A DNA stretch of 64,000 bases from Congeria kusceri (Eukaryota > Mollusca > Bivalvia > Myida > Dreissenidae), in NCBI GenBank assembly GCA_027627225.1, contig CM051034.1:50352081-50416080 (forward strand). The letters run 5' to 3'. The notes beneath the pieces are model-generated. The model did no database searches, was not told where the DNA came from, and saw only the letters and a program-made list of their open reading frames with translations. Below, one piece after another: positions 1 to 11,900 of this stretch. The first letter of the stretch is position 1; every line of letters begins with the position of its first letter. A program made the translations under genes and the position numbers.

Positions 1-1541
1 GGCCTAGAGGTTTTATATTTAGTATGTAACATTGTATAGTGGTCCTCTACAAAGATTGTTCAAATGATGCCCACTGGGGTCAAAACTGGCCACACCCCGG
101 GGGTCACATGGTTTATATAGACTTGAATAGCAAAATGACTAAAAATCTTCTCCTCTAAAACTGCAAGGCCCAGAGGTTTCATGTTTGGTATGTAACATTG
201 TATAGTGGTCCTCTACAAAAATTGTTCAAGTGATGCCCCTGGGGTCAAAACTGGCCATACCCAGGGGGTCACATGGTTTATATAGGCTTAAATAGCAAAA
301 TGACTTTAAAAGTGTTCTCTTCTGAAAGTTCAAGGCCTAGAGGTTTCATATTTGGTATGTAACATTGTGTAGTGGTCCTCTATAAAGATTGTTCAAATGA
401 TGCCCCTGGGGTCAAAGCTGGGCACACACCTGGGCTCACATGGTTTATATAGATGTTAATTGCAAAATTATTAAAAAATTCTTCTCTGAAACCACAAGGC
501 CCAGAGGTTTCACATTTGGTTAAAACATTATATCGAGACCTCGATTGGGATTGCATATGGGGTGGGTGGGGTCAAGGTCACTGTTACTAAAAATAGAAAA
601 ACAGTTTCCTCTCAATAACTTACGAACGCATTGAGATATTTTAATGAAACTTAATATATAGATACCTTATATTGACACCTCGCATGGGATTGCATATGGG
701 GTGGGAGGGGTCAAGGTCACTGTTACTTAAAATAGAAAAATGGTTTCCGCTCAATATCTTGAAAACGCATTGAGATATTTTAATGAAACTTCATACTTAG
801 ATGCCTTATATGGAGACCTCGCTTTTTATTACGTATGGGGTGGGTGGTGTCAAGGTCTTTGTTACTACAGATAGAAAAACAGTTTCCGCTCAATAACTTG
901 AGAACGTATTGAGATATTTTAATGAAACATCATGCATAGATATCTTATATCAAGACCTTGCTACATTCTATTGAGATCTCGATTGGGATCTCATATGGGG
1001 TGGGTGGGGTCAAGGTCACCGTTATTAAATATAGAAAAATGGTTTCCGCTAAATATCTTGAGAACGCATTGAGCTATTTTAATGAAACTTAATACATAAG
1101 TACCTTATATTGAGACATTGCTTGGGATTGCATATGGGGTGAGTGGGGTCAAGGTCAACGTTACTGAAAATAGAAAAACGGTTTCCGCTCAATAACTTGA
1201 AAACGCATTGCGATATTTTATTGAAACTTAATACACATATCTTATATCAAGACCTCACTTGGGTTTGCTTATGGGGTGGGTGGGGTCAAGGTCACTGTTA
1301 TTAAAAGTAGAAAAACAGTTTACGCTCAATAACTTAAGAACGCATTGAGATATTTTAATGAAACTTCATACGTAGATACCTTATATCGAGACCTGGCTTT
1401 ACGTATGTGGTGGGTGGGGTCAAGGTCAAGGTCACTGTTACTAAAAATAGAAAAACAGTTTTCGCTCAATAACTTTAAAGCCTATTGAGATATTTTAATG
1501 AAACTTCATACATAGATATCAGGTGAGCGTGGCCCTCTTGT
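1..1541 (+). repeat. Tandem-cored dispersed repeat, right part (family A)
   Basis: Two consecutive internal arrays. About 1-530 holds ~165-bp units with the landmark GGTATGTAACATTGTATAG. About 530-1520 holds ~140-bp units with the landmark GGGGTGGGTGGGGTCAAGG. The end, TCAGGTGAGCGTGGCCCTCTTG at about 1520-1541, is the reverse complement of the start of the copy at 41894. The element enters from outside the window. No coding potential is seen. Confidence 0.85.
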
Positions 1542-2261
1542 TTGTGTCCCTATCCTTTAAAACTCATGTCCCCAAAAATCTTATGAAAATATGAACACAT
1601 TTATCATCGTGAATTGTTGTGAATTGTAAGCATGGCGTGTCATACGTGTATGTCTTTGATGTCTTGTATATTTTAGTAATTAAGCTTCTATTTGTTACAT
1701 TGTGTGTGTGTTTTGTGAATTGTGGCAGAATATGTCTGTTCTCAGCTTACCTCAGATTATATTATCTCGTATTTATGTGTTTCACTTTGTTACATAATGA
1801 GTTGAATTTATTTCAGTTTTGTTATATTTGTTATTTATTTGTGCCCATTGTTGCAAAATTTTTGGGACAAATCTAAACCATGACCTGTATGTTAAGATTT
1901 CCTGATGACTTTGATATTGTTTGTTGGAATAGTATTTATTGATAAGTTTTATGATATATTTTAGCAAAATGTTCACCAGATTTGTTATAGAGTTGTTGCC
2001 CTTTGTTACCATATTATTACATAGTTCTCTTCCTTAAAAACATCTTTTGGGTTCAAAATCTGTTATATTGGTGTGTGCTAAAACATATCATTGCCAAAAG
2101 TTAACAACACAAGTGAACACAGTTATTTTATTTTTAAATTAATTCAATATGCCTGTTGATTTTTGTAAAGTATATATAATTGTTGCCTTATTTAACTTAT
2201 AGGTTGCCATATGATTTTTGTGATTTATTACAACTTATTTATTTGCATGCTGAATAAAATA
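1542..2261. other. AT-rich intergenic stretch, no feature seen
   Basis: T-rich sequence with short frames that look like chance. I see no splice pattern, conserved motif or repeat structure. Confidence 0.5.
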
Positions 2262-3690
2262 CATCATTATTGAGCCATATTAAGTATAGCCGTTATGCTC
2301 AATTTTTAGCAGCGACTATTAGAAGAATAGGTGAGCTTTTCTATTACCCACGGCGTCGGCGTCCGCCATTGAATTCGGTTTAAGTTTGTATTCTAAAGTC
2401 TTGTAACTTCAAAACTACATAAGTTATTCACTTGAAACTTGAAATATACCTTTGTCACAAACTCCATTGTCAGGGGCAACATTCCCCATAACTCTGTTCT
2501 GTATTTCGACAGAGTTATGCCCCTTTTACCCTTTTACATCATTATTGAGCCATATTAAGTATAGCTGTTATGCTCAATTTTTAGCATCGACTATTAAAAG
2601 AATAGGTGAGCTTTTCTATTACCCACGGCGTCGGCGTCCGCCATTGAATTCGGTTTAAGTTTGTATTCTAAAGTCTTGTAACTTCAAAACTACATAAGTT
2701 ATTCACTTGAAACTTGAAATATACCTTTGTCACAAACTCCATTGTCAGGGGCAACATTCCCCATAACTCTGTTCTGTATTTCGACAGAGTTATGCCCCTT
2801 TTACCCTTTTACATCATTATTGAGCCATATTAAGTATAGCTGTTATGCTCAATTTTTAGCATCGACTATTAAAAGAATAGGTGAGCTTTTCTATTACCCA
2901 CGGCGTCGGCGTCCGCCATTGAAGTAGGTTTAAGTTTATATTCCAAAGTTTTGTAACTTCAAAACTACATAAGTTATTCACTTGAAACTTGGAACTAACC
3001 TTTGTCATCGACTCAAGTATCAAGGGCAACATTCCTTATAACTCTGTTTTGTATTTTGATATAGTTATTTTCCTTTTTCACATAGATTTTCTGGTTAAAG
3101 TTTATATTCAAAAGTTTTGTAACGTCAAAACTACATAAGTTATTAACTTGAAACTTGGAACTAACCTTTGTCGTCAACTCAATTATCAAGGGCAACATTC
3201 CCTATAACTCTTTTTGTATTTTGATAGAGTTATTCCCCTTTTTCACATAGATTTTCTGGTTAAAGTTATTCACTTGAAACTTGGAACTTACCTTTTGTCA
3301 TCAACTTTAGTATCAGGGGCAACATTACCAATAACTCTGTTTTCTAGTTTGACAGAGTTATGCCCCTCTTTGCACTTAGATTTTTCTGTTTAATTTTTAT
3401 ATTCAAAAGTTTGGTCACTTCAAAACTACATCAGTTATTCACTTGAAACTTGGAACTAACCTTTGTCATCAACTCTAGTATCAGGAGCAACATTACCCAT
3501 AACTCTGTTTTGTATTTTGACAGAGTTATGCCACTTTTTCACATAGATTATGTGGTTAAAGTTTTTGTTCCAAACATGTATAACTATACAAGGCTTCACT
3601 TAAAAGTTTTGTATTTTAAAAAATGTATGCCCCTTCCACTATCCAAAATATGCACCAACTGAAATATTTGTAGAACCAATGGATGCTTTC
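2262..3690 (+). repeat. Tandem-cored dispersed repeat (family B) with a 275-bp triplication
   Basis: The segment starting near ATTATTGAGCCATATTAAG recurs at about 2263, 2538 and 2813, so a 275-bp block is present three times and is almost identical. It is followed by more diverged ~180-bp units with the landmarks ACTACATAAGTTATTCACTTG and AACTCTGTTTTGTATTTTGA. The same units recur at 17235-18934 and 30640-31511. The proteins that can be read from it are by-products of the repeat. Confidence 0.85.
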
Positions 3691-4060
3691 AGATGTCTCT
3701 TTAACCTGTAATTGTGGCCTTAACCTTTAACCTTGGGACCTGATTAATACCCGTTTTGTTGATGCAAACCTTCATGCAAAGTAATGTGAACATCATTCAA
3801 TCCATGGCCAAGCTATAGACCGGACAAGCAAAAAGTCAGTTTCGACCTTTGACCACAAAGTGTGACTTTGACCTACGGACCTTTTTCATGCTCGCTTCAC
3901 GCCGTCTCATTGTGGTTTACATTTGTGCCAATTTGTTTTGAAATCCATGGCGATTTAAAAGCACCTACAAGCAAAGTCCTAATTATGACATTTGACCTGA
4001 AGGTATGACCTTAACCTTTGACCTACAGACCTGATTCATGAACGCTACACACGAACTCAT
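3690..4060 (+). repeat. Diverged dispersed repeat (CCTTTGACCT units)
   Basis: Two ~150-bp imperfect units containing GACCTTAACCTTTGACCTAC and a 'catttgtgcca' landmark. Reverse-orientation relatives are at about 31690-32010 and 44380-44800. Confidence 0.6.
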
Positions 4061-4199
4061 CGCAGCAAACATTTGTGCCATGTAATTTTAAAATCCCTCC
4101 ATCCATAGCCAAGTAACAGTCCAGACAAGAAAAGAAATATAATCAAAGGGCAATTACTCCCTGAAAAAGAGGCTGGCTTATTAAGTAAGCGAACACTGC

Positions 4200-5060
4200 T
4201 TCTCCGATATGCTATATAAGAAAAAAGACCCCGCCCTTTGACGGCCATGTGTTTTAACGAATCAAAATAATTTTAACTATTTTGGATGAGAACCACCTAA
4301 CACATATTTCTGTGAAATTATTTCGAAATCCAACCAGTGATTTGTGACAATAATTTTAAAGTTTTCAATATCGTCCTATGAGGTTAAATGGCCCCGTCCC
4401 CTGGCGGCCATGTATTTCAACGAAGCGGAACCATTTGAGCAATTTTGGTAGAGAACCACCCAAGGAACATTTTGTGAAATTATTTCGAAATCCAACCAGT
4501 GGTTTAAGACAAGGAAGATTTTCGAAGTTTTCATATAGCCATATAAGGAAAAATGGCCCCGCCCCCTGGCGGCCATATTTTTCAATTTGGCGGAGCCATT
4601 TGAGCAACTTTGGTAGAACACCATCCAGAGAACATTTCTGTGAAATTATTTCAAAATCTATCAAGTGGTTTCTGACCATATTTTCAAAGTTTTCAATATA
4701 GCCATGTCGAGTGAAATGTCCCCACCCCCTGGCAGCCATGTTTTTCAACGGAGCCGACCCATTTGAACAGCGTTGGTAGAGCACCACCCAAGGAACAGTT
4801 CTACGAAATTACTTGAAATTCCACCCAGGGGTTTAGGAGGATATGTCGTTTAAAGCTCTGGTGGCCATCTTTTGCAGCGGACTGGAACCATTGGAGCAAC
4901 TTTGGTAGAGGACACCCAAGGAACATTTCTGTGAAGTTTCATCAAAGTCGGCCTACCTATTTCGGAGATGTCATTAAAAGGATAAGTTTACGGACGCACG
5001 CACGACGGACGAACAACCGCGATACAAGCTCGCTGGCCTTCGGCCAGTGGATCTAAAATT
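4200..5060 (+). repeat. Dispersed repeat of ~163-bp units
   Basis: The landmark CCCCTGGCGGCCATG recurs at about 4228 (diverged), 4392, 4559 and 4722, and each copy is followed by AACCATTTGAGCAA-like and GTGAAATTATTTC motifs. It ends in an ACGGACG/ACGACGG-rich tail near 4990-5015. A related tail sits at 43860-43890. Confidence 0.75.
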
Positions 5061-5475
5061 CACCAGGCCGGAACAACCGGACAGTATGCGCATTATCTCT
5101 TGGTATGAAGTTTCATTGAGTTCTTAGTTCCTGAGATATCGCGCGAAAATGGACATTTCAATCATTTGTTTAATCAATTACAATGACGCCCTGAAACAAA
5201 TCATCAGACCGGAACGACCCGACAATATGCGCACGTCCTCTTGGTAGGGGAGCTGCATATAAAGTTTCATTGAATTTGATTTATTAGTTCCTGGTAAGGA
5301 TGGCATCGCGCGCGGAAACGATGTACCGGAGGACGGACGGACATTGAGCATGATGGATAAAATCGTTGGGAAATAGCATTTACACCCGGATAAACGTAAT
5401 GGCAGTTGAATTAGAATTCGGACGGACGGACAAAGCGGCGACTATATGCCCCCCCCCCCTCCTTAAGGGAGCATA
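5060..5475 (+). repeat. Dispersed repeat (family C), diverged copy
   Basis: Units carry CGGAACGACC, ATATGCGCA and TGCATATAAAGTTTCATTGA, then a GACGGACGGA tail and GGCGACTATATGCCCCCC. The same order of landmarks is repeated at 6005-6777. Confidence 0.7.
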
Positions 5476-6004
5476 AAATGTAAATTAGATCGAGATGATG
5501 TTAAGGTTGAAAGTCACTGATTCAGTAGATATGGTCATTTCCTCATAGTAAATAGAACAAATATGCGTTCTCCGGCATCTATGCGAACGTGCACCGGATT
5601 CTATTAAACGAAAACGGCTAAACGCTCAACAGTCCCGTTGGTAATCTCATTGTTTTATTATTAAATACGTTGTTTCTATAATAAGTCGAATTATCACGGA
5701 AGATGTGATACATTTGTGTGCCATATTTTCCAGTTCTTTTACCAGAACATAAAGTGATAGTTTAAAATGTTTTAAATATATTTTGCTCGCGCTTCCGGTG
5801 TTCTAAGCCTCGCAAGATACACTTATCAATATTCAACACTAACATATATACCTAATTCAAATTGGGGGAAATATACAATTAATGTACATGTAAATGTTCG
5901 CTCGGAAAAAAAACAAAAATATCGGTAGAACTGATGGATGCTGCCCGATGCCGCTTTGACCTCTAAATATGGCCTTGACCTTAAACCTAAGAACCTGATT
6001 CAAA
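5476..6004. other. Non-coding interval between two family C copies
   Basis: No frame with coding features. The end (about 5935-6004) resembles the CCTTTGACCT-type repeat seen at 3690-4060. Confidence 0.4.
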
Positions 6005-6777
6005 ATCATCAGACCGGAAGGACCTGACAATATGCGCATGTCCCATTAGTAGGAATGCTGCATATAAAGTTTCAGTGAATTCGAGTTGTTAGTTCCTGAA
6101 ATATCGCGCGGAAACGACAATATTTCATTAAAATGTATTATTTTTAATATAAAAAGGGCAATCCATAACTCCCTCAAAAATCATCAGACCATTATCACTT
6201 CACCATTTGCGCATGTTCCCTTAGTAGGGAAGCTGAATATAAAGTTCATTGAATTCGGGTTATTAGTTCCTGAGATCTCGCGAGGAAACGGACATTTCCT
6301 AAGAAAATGTCATATTTCTAATCAAAGGGCAATAACTCCCTGAAAAATCATTGGACCGGAACGACCTGGCAATATGCGCATGTCCACCTTATAGGGAAGC
6401 TGCATATAAAGTTTTATTGAATTCGGGTTATTAGTTTCTTTGATCTCGCGCGGAAACGAACATTCCCTTAGAAAATGTCCTATTTCTAATAAAAGCACAA
6501 AAACTCCCTGAAAAATCATCGGACCGGAACGACCTGACAATATGCGCATGTCCACTATATAGGGATGCTGCATATAAAGTTTCATCGAATTCGGGGTTTT
6601 ATTTCCTGAGATCTCGCGCGAAACGAAGAACCGGGCGGACGGATGGACATCGAGTATGATGGATGAACTCATCGGAGAAACTTGTTTCACACCCGGAAAA
6701 AATGAATTGCAGTGAAATGAAAATTCTGACGGACGGAAAAGCGGCGACTATATGTCCCCCCTTTCGGAGAGCATAAA
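6005..6777 (+). repeat. Dispersed repeat (family C), four ~170-bp units
   Basis: The landmark TCATCAGACCGGAACGACC (with variants) recurs at about 6007, 6179, 6347 and 6517. Each is followed by AAGCTGCATATAAAGTTTCA and GATCTCGCGCGGAAACG. It ends with AAAGCGGCGACTATATG near 6738. Family C fragments also occur in reverse at about 25540-25830 and 30430-30650. Confidence 0.8.
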
Positions 6778-6934
6778 CGTGTTAGTTGTCGCTGTACTAG
6801 AGATGACATGCCTGGAATGGAAACATAATCGTCGAACATTAGTCTGGAGTCTCATCATTGTCAGCGGCCTTAACGGCAATTCTTACATGATACTCGCTAT
6901 TTTTTCTATAGACAATGAACAAAAGTATCGTTGT

Positions 6935-7065
6935 TAAACTACCCAGTAAACAACGCAAACGGTAGACCCGATTCTGAGCACAGAATAGTTTGTCAAATCG
7001 TTAGAATCGAAATGTTTTTCGCATTATAATTGTTTATCGGCCAATAAACAACTCATTTTGTCGCT
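6935..7065. repeat. Partial copy of a dispersed repeat (CCAATAAACAA family)
   Basis: AAACTACCCAGTAAACAAC, CGATTCTGAGCACAG, AGAATCGAAATG and CGGCCAATAAACAAC match, in part inverted, motifs at 51055-51310 and 62195-62455. Confidence 0.5.
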
Positions 7066-7944
7066 CAAGAGTACATGTACTTACTGTCAGGAGTAACACA
7101 CACTAACAGAGATGTGTCCAAGGTTTTCAAACGTTACTTACCCACCCTCAGTGTCCGTTATGTGGTAAATTCAGCTCTCTCAGCCTTGAAAATCCACCAC
7201 GATTTGCACGAGTATTTCATTAATGTATGTAAAGTGTACAATGCCCTGTACGTTTGCGGTGTATTATTCAGTAGCTGGTGGAATTGATCATGTTACTTTT
7301 ATACAAAGACCATGTACAGTTGACGCCGAACGTGTAGTATTAATGCTCATATGCTTTCTTTCCACAGTGCTTTTACACGAGGATTTTAAAAGTGATTTTC
7401 ACAATATACTAAGTTTTCCATAGTGATTTCAAAAGTAACTTCTCATTTAAGTGATTATTTGCACACTGATGGTATAGGTGATTTTCGCCAGTTACTTTCA
7501 AGAGCGGTGTTTTATAACGTGGTATCCAAGAACGATTCGAATCATACGCTGGAAATTTTACATAGATATTCTCTACCACTTACGTTCGTGTGTGGAGGAT
7601 GGAGGATTATAAGGTTTGTGACAGACTGTGACTTGATTTTGAATTCACTCTGGACATTTAATACAACTGGCGTGGTCTTCGAGGCAATTTTCCTTTTTTG
7701 GCTGGCGGATCGGTGAGTTTCATTTCATAAACTGATTTGGAATTGTTATGCTTTTTTTACTGACAGAACTTGTGTAGCAACTTGGCTCAACTAACATTTT
7801 TATGGAAATAGGCATCTGTTATCTCTTTCGGCAATATCCCGACATATCTTCGACTATACAAATATATATAATGTTTATACACAATGAACGCGAGTAATAT
7901 TAGTTATATTTTAATTATCAACTGCATTACAGTAATATATATTC
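7066..7944. other. Unannotated stretch, only short frames
   Basis: Several 60-97-codon plus-strand frames overlap here (for example 7423-7716) but I recognise no domain, signal peptide or splice-consistent joining. It lies just beyond the predicted 3' end of the minus-strand secreted-protein gene. Confidence 0.4.
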
Positions 7945-8393
7945 TTTATTCAACTGTAAATAGATTAGCAAAAGGGATATATAGTTTTAAAATATTACAT
8001 GTACATTTGTGAAACTTTAGTAAGATAAACTTCAGATGTTTGTAGAATACAGTCCCAGGACAGATGTTTTCTTTACCCAATAATTTTGAAAATTGTGATT
8101 GGAAAACAATCTTTTCTAAGTCCCACTTTTCTTGGATGTAATTAGGCTGTGGTAGATTTTCTTGGTAAAGAACACAAATCATTCCATTGGAAAAAATGCT
8201 ACTGCATTGTACATGAAGTTACATACTTGATATACGTTGCACTTAATTAATTCACGGTTTATACAATTATAAAAAATCATAATATTTCCACTTCAAAAGG
8301 AATAAATTTTAAAAAGCAAGTCTACATTAACAAATAGTAGTAATAAATAAAAAAAGTCACGATACAATCAAACACACCAACAATATTAATTAT
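7945..8393 (-). other. Probable 3' UTR of the secreted hexapeptide-repeat gene
   Basis: The region follows the stop codon at 8394-8396 on the minus strand. An AATAAA signal reads on the minus strand at 7945-7950, giving a UTR of about 440 nt. The homologous 3' region of the paralogue (20357-20513) has an equivalent AATAAA at 20357-20362 and aligns in patches (for example AGTAGTAATA). Confidence 0.45.
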
Positions 8394-8998
8394 TTACACA
8401 TTGACGAGGTAAGTACATAGCAGCACGAACGACATCCAGCCCAAGTGGGTGTTGCTTTTGTTACCAGCTGACCCGTTCCTGCCATCGGAGTTCAAAGATT
8501 TGGAGTTCCCGGCTGAGGATCCAGTGCCGCCTTCATGTCCAGAAGATCCGGTTCCACCTGTCCCATTTGTATTTTTGCTGGCATCCGTATTTCCTGCACC
8601 ACCCGTATTTCCCATATCACCAGTGTTTCCCGTACCACTCGCATTCCCAGTACCATCCATGTTTCCCGTACCTCCAGTATTTCCGGTATTATTTGTTTTT
8701 CCGGTTCCTACTCCGTTTCCGATGCCAGCTATGTTTCCAGCACCGCTTGTACTTCCAGTGGCATTCATATGTCCGGAACTCGAATGTCCAACTCCACCTG
8801 TTACGGGTCCTGTTACGATCGCCGAATGTGAACCTGTGATTTTCATGCCAGATGAACTACTTACGGTGGAAGAGACGTTCCCGGTACCCAGCGCACCTGT
8901 TAGAATAGAGGATAACGTTGTCCTGCCCCCTGTAGTACCGGAAAATGTGCCTGGAGCCATGGCGGCCTTTGTGGTAGAAGCAACACCAGGGTTTGTAG
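8394..8998 (-). CDS. Exon 4: Thr/Ser/Gly stalk, hexapeptide repeat and hydrophobic C-terminus
   Basis: The acceptor is TGCTCCCTGTTACAG ending at 8999, with the exon starting CTACAAACC; the stop is at 8394. It encodes about 200 residues. A Ser/Thr-rich stretch is followed by roughly ten hexapeptides of pattern N-x-x-G-T-G (NTGGTG, NMDGTG, NASGTG, NTNGTG and variants), then a Ser/Gly-rich spacer and the tail LGWMSFVLLCTYLVNV at the extreme C-terminus. The tail fits a GPI-attachment signal or short membrane anchor. The repeat period is 18 bp. The plus-strand frames over the same bases are shadows. Confidence 0.75.
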
Positions 8999-11900
8999 CT
9001 GTAACAGGGAGCATAATATTAACATAAACATGTATGTAAAACTTTCGGGAAATTATAGCAGTTTCATAAATTATCTTGTAAAAGTATAATCTTTTTAGGG
9101 TCTGAATCTGGCTAACTGACGATTAAAATGTTTTGTGAACTGGAAATAAAAAAAGCTACATTTGTACTTACTAAAAGACGTCCCGAAATGTCAGTGTACG
9201 TACCGGGGATGGCGCTGGTCGGACAGTCACACCCGAGCTGTATAGAGAAATCCGGACACGAGGCATTGACGACACCTGGCCATGGCGTACACCTTAAGCC
9301 GGTGATTGCTGTACATGTTGCAAGATATTGAAGCGAGGTATCATTGTGAAACAATTCAAACGACATGTTTCCGCTTGTGCTACATCTCAGTTTTGATGGT
9401 TTTCCATTGTCACACACCGTATCGAGAATGGTGGCATTCGGAGGGAGCTCAGAGTCAGTGCTGCAAAGAAACAAGACCTTTGCGCCACTACTACCACAAC
9501 CACCGTCATCATATTTATCATTATTAAAATCACGTGTCATCATCATCGTCATAATTATAATCACTATCGGCATCATCATTATCATTATCGTCATCGTCTC
9601 CATCATCATCATCATCATACTCATTATCTTATTCATCATCAACCATCATCACGTTTGATCTCACTATCGACGTAATTAACATTACCATCGTCATCATCAT
9701 CATCATCAGCAGCAGCAGCAATTATTATTATCAACATGTACATTTGTATATGCATATATTGCATCACATTGTAATAGCCAACAAATATAACAGTATCTTC
9801 CAACCCTGTTACATTATCAGTTGGAACATTGCTGGTCTAAGTAAACACATAAACAGTTTGGATTTTAAATCTTATTTATTGTCCTTTGATATTATTCATT
9901 TATGTGAAACATGGGCAAACAGTTATGATGAATTTAGCACACTGCTAGAATCATATACATGTTTTGATCATATTAGACCGATTAATCCTAATAGCTTACG
10001 CAACAGCGGTGGAATATGTGTTTTCATAAAAAATCATTTACTTAAGTTAAATATTATATCACGTATAAAAACTTGTTTTAATGATGTGTAGTATTGTACT
10101 GTAAATTTTCAACATTGTTCAAATCAAAAGATGTTATTATGTATTACACTTATATATCACCTGAAGGGGCGTCAATTTATAATCAGAGAGATGAGAAGAA
10201 TGGTATAATTAATATGTCTTCTAATTTAGAAGAATTAAAGTTTGCTTATCCCAATGCACTCATTTTGCTATCAGGAGACCTTAATTGTAGAACACTTAAT
10301 TATCTAGACTTTATACCGTTTGATAATTTGCAGTATGTATTTGGGGATGTAGATTACGAAAGTAACGAATTTGATTTACCCCGCGCAAACAGAGATACCT
10401 TAAGGGGAAATAACTATGGAAAATCCTTAGTTAACATGTGCTGTATATTTGATATGCATATTTTGAATGGAAGATTTGAGGGCGATAAGAATGGTCATTT
10501 TACATGTACCTCTAATGAAGGAGCTAGCGTGGTGGATTATATAATTGCATCATCGGAATTATTTGAGAAAATTCTTGATTTCAAGGTGCTTGATCGCTCT
10601 GAGTCGGACCATTTTCCAATAAATTGTAAAATAAAATTTGAATATAGTAATAGCAGTCATATGCATACAAATGATAATAATGAATTATCACACGTTAAGC
10701 AATATAAATGGCAAGCCAGATATGATTTTTAATGAAAATAATCGTATACTTATGGACCTTATAAATACAAATATTAACGCGGCGATTGACAAGATAACTG
10801 ATCTATACAGTGTTGCTGGTAATAAGATGTTAATTATAAATAATAAGTTTAGATCATTACAACCACTTTGGTGGGATGAAAGATGTGATAGTCTTAAAAG
10901 GCAAATGTACACATCTTTCCGCAGATTTCGAATTTCAAATTCTGCGTATGATCTAAGAGAATATAGGAATCACAGAACTGCATTTAAAAACTATTGCAAT
11001 ATTAAATTTCAAGAACTACAGAAAAACAATAGGCAGGAACTTATCAGTAATCGAAAAAATCCTAATTTAATGTGGAAGAAAATTAAGCAAGCCAAAACTC
11101 GACAGAACGTAGATAAAAATATCAAGGCAAATGAATGGTATGACTATTTCCGAGGTTTGTTATATGATGCTCAAGCACCACGTATTGACATAAATATTAA
11201 CGTTAATACAGATATCGTAAATGACACTATGATTCCTCTAAATGAGCCATTTTCACTCAACGAAGTCAAATTCCAAATCCATAAATTAATGTGTGGTAAA
11301 AGTAGCGGTATAGATGGAATACCATCTGAATTTTATAAATATTCAATAGACAATATCGCACCGTACTTACTTTCCCTTTTTAATAGAATCTTTGATATGG
11401 GTGACTTTCTGAAGTCCTGGGGCCAGAGTATTATAAGTCCTATACATAAATCTGGACCTACATATACGCCAGAAAATTACCGTGGAATATCGTTAACAAA
11501 CACGATGTATAAGATATTTTCTGGTATCATAAATAAACGTCTATATGAATGGGCGGAAGATAATAATAAATTTGACGAATCTCAAGCTGGTTTCCGCGCC
11601 GGCTATTCGGCGATAGATAATGTATTTTGTCTTCAAGCTATGGTCCAGAAATATATCTCAAAAAAGGGGGGTAGATTCTATTGTTTATATATTGATTTTA
11701 AGAAGGCCTTTGATAAAATAAATCATAGCGTATTATTTTATGCTTTGAAGAGAAAAGGAATTGACGGTAAAATTCTCCGCATTTTAAAACAAATGTATAG
11801 TTCACTTTACTCCTGCGTTAAAGTTCAAAATACAGGCAATGACATGTCTGCTGCTAAATATAAATACTCATGCCCAGTAACAATAACTGAGTTTTTTAAA

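Noticed and set aside
2452..2927. Two identical 66-68-codon frames
   Set aside because: They exist only because a 275-bp non-coding repeat is duplicated; no start context and no conservation beyond the repeat.
8449..9027. 192-codon plus-strand frame, Pro/Val/Phe-rich
   Set aside because: It is the antisense shadow of the Gly/Thr/Asn-rich exon 4. The minus strand has matching splice sites, phases and a conserved paralogue.
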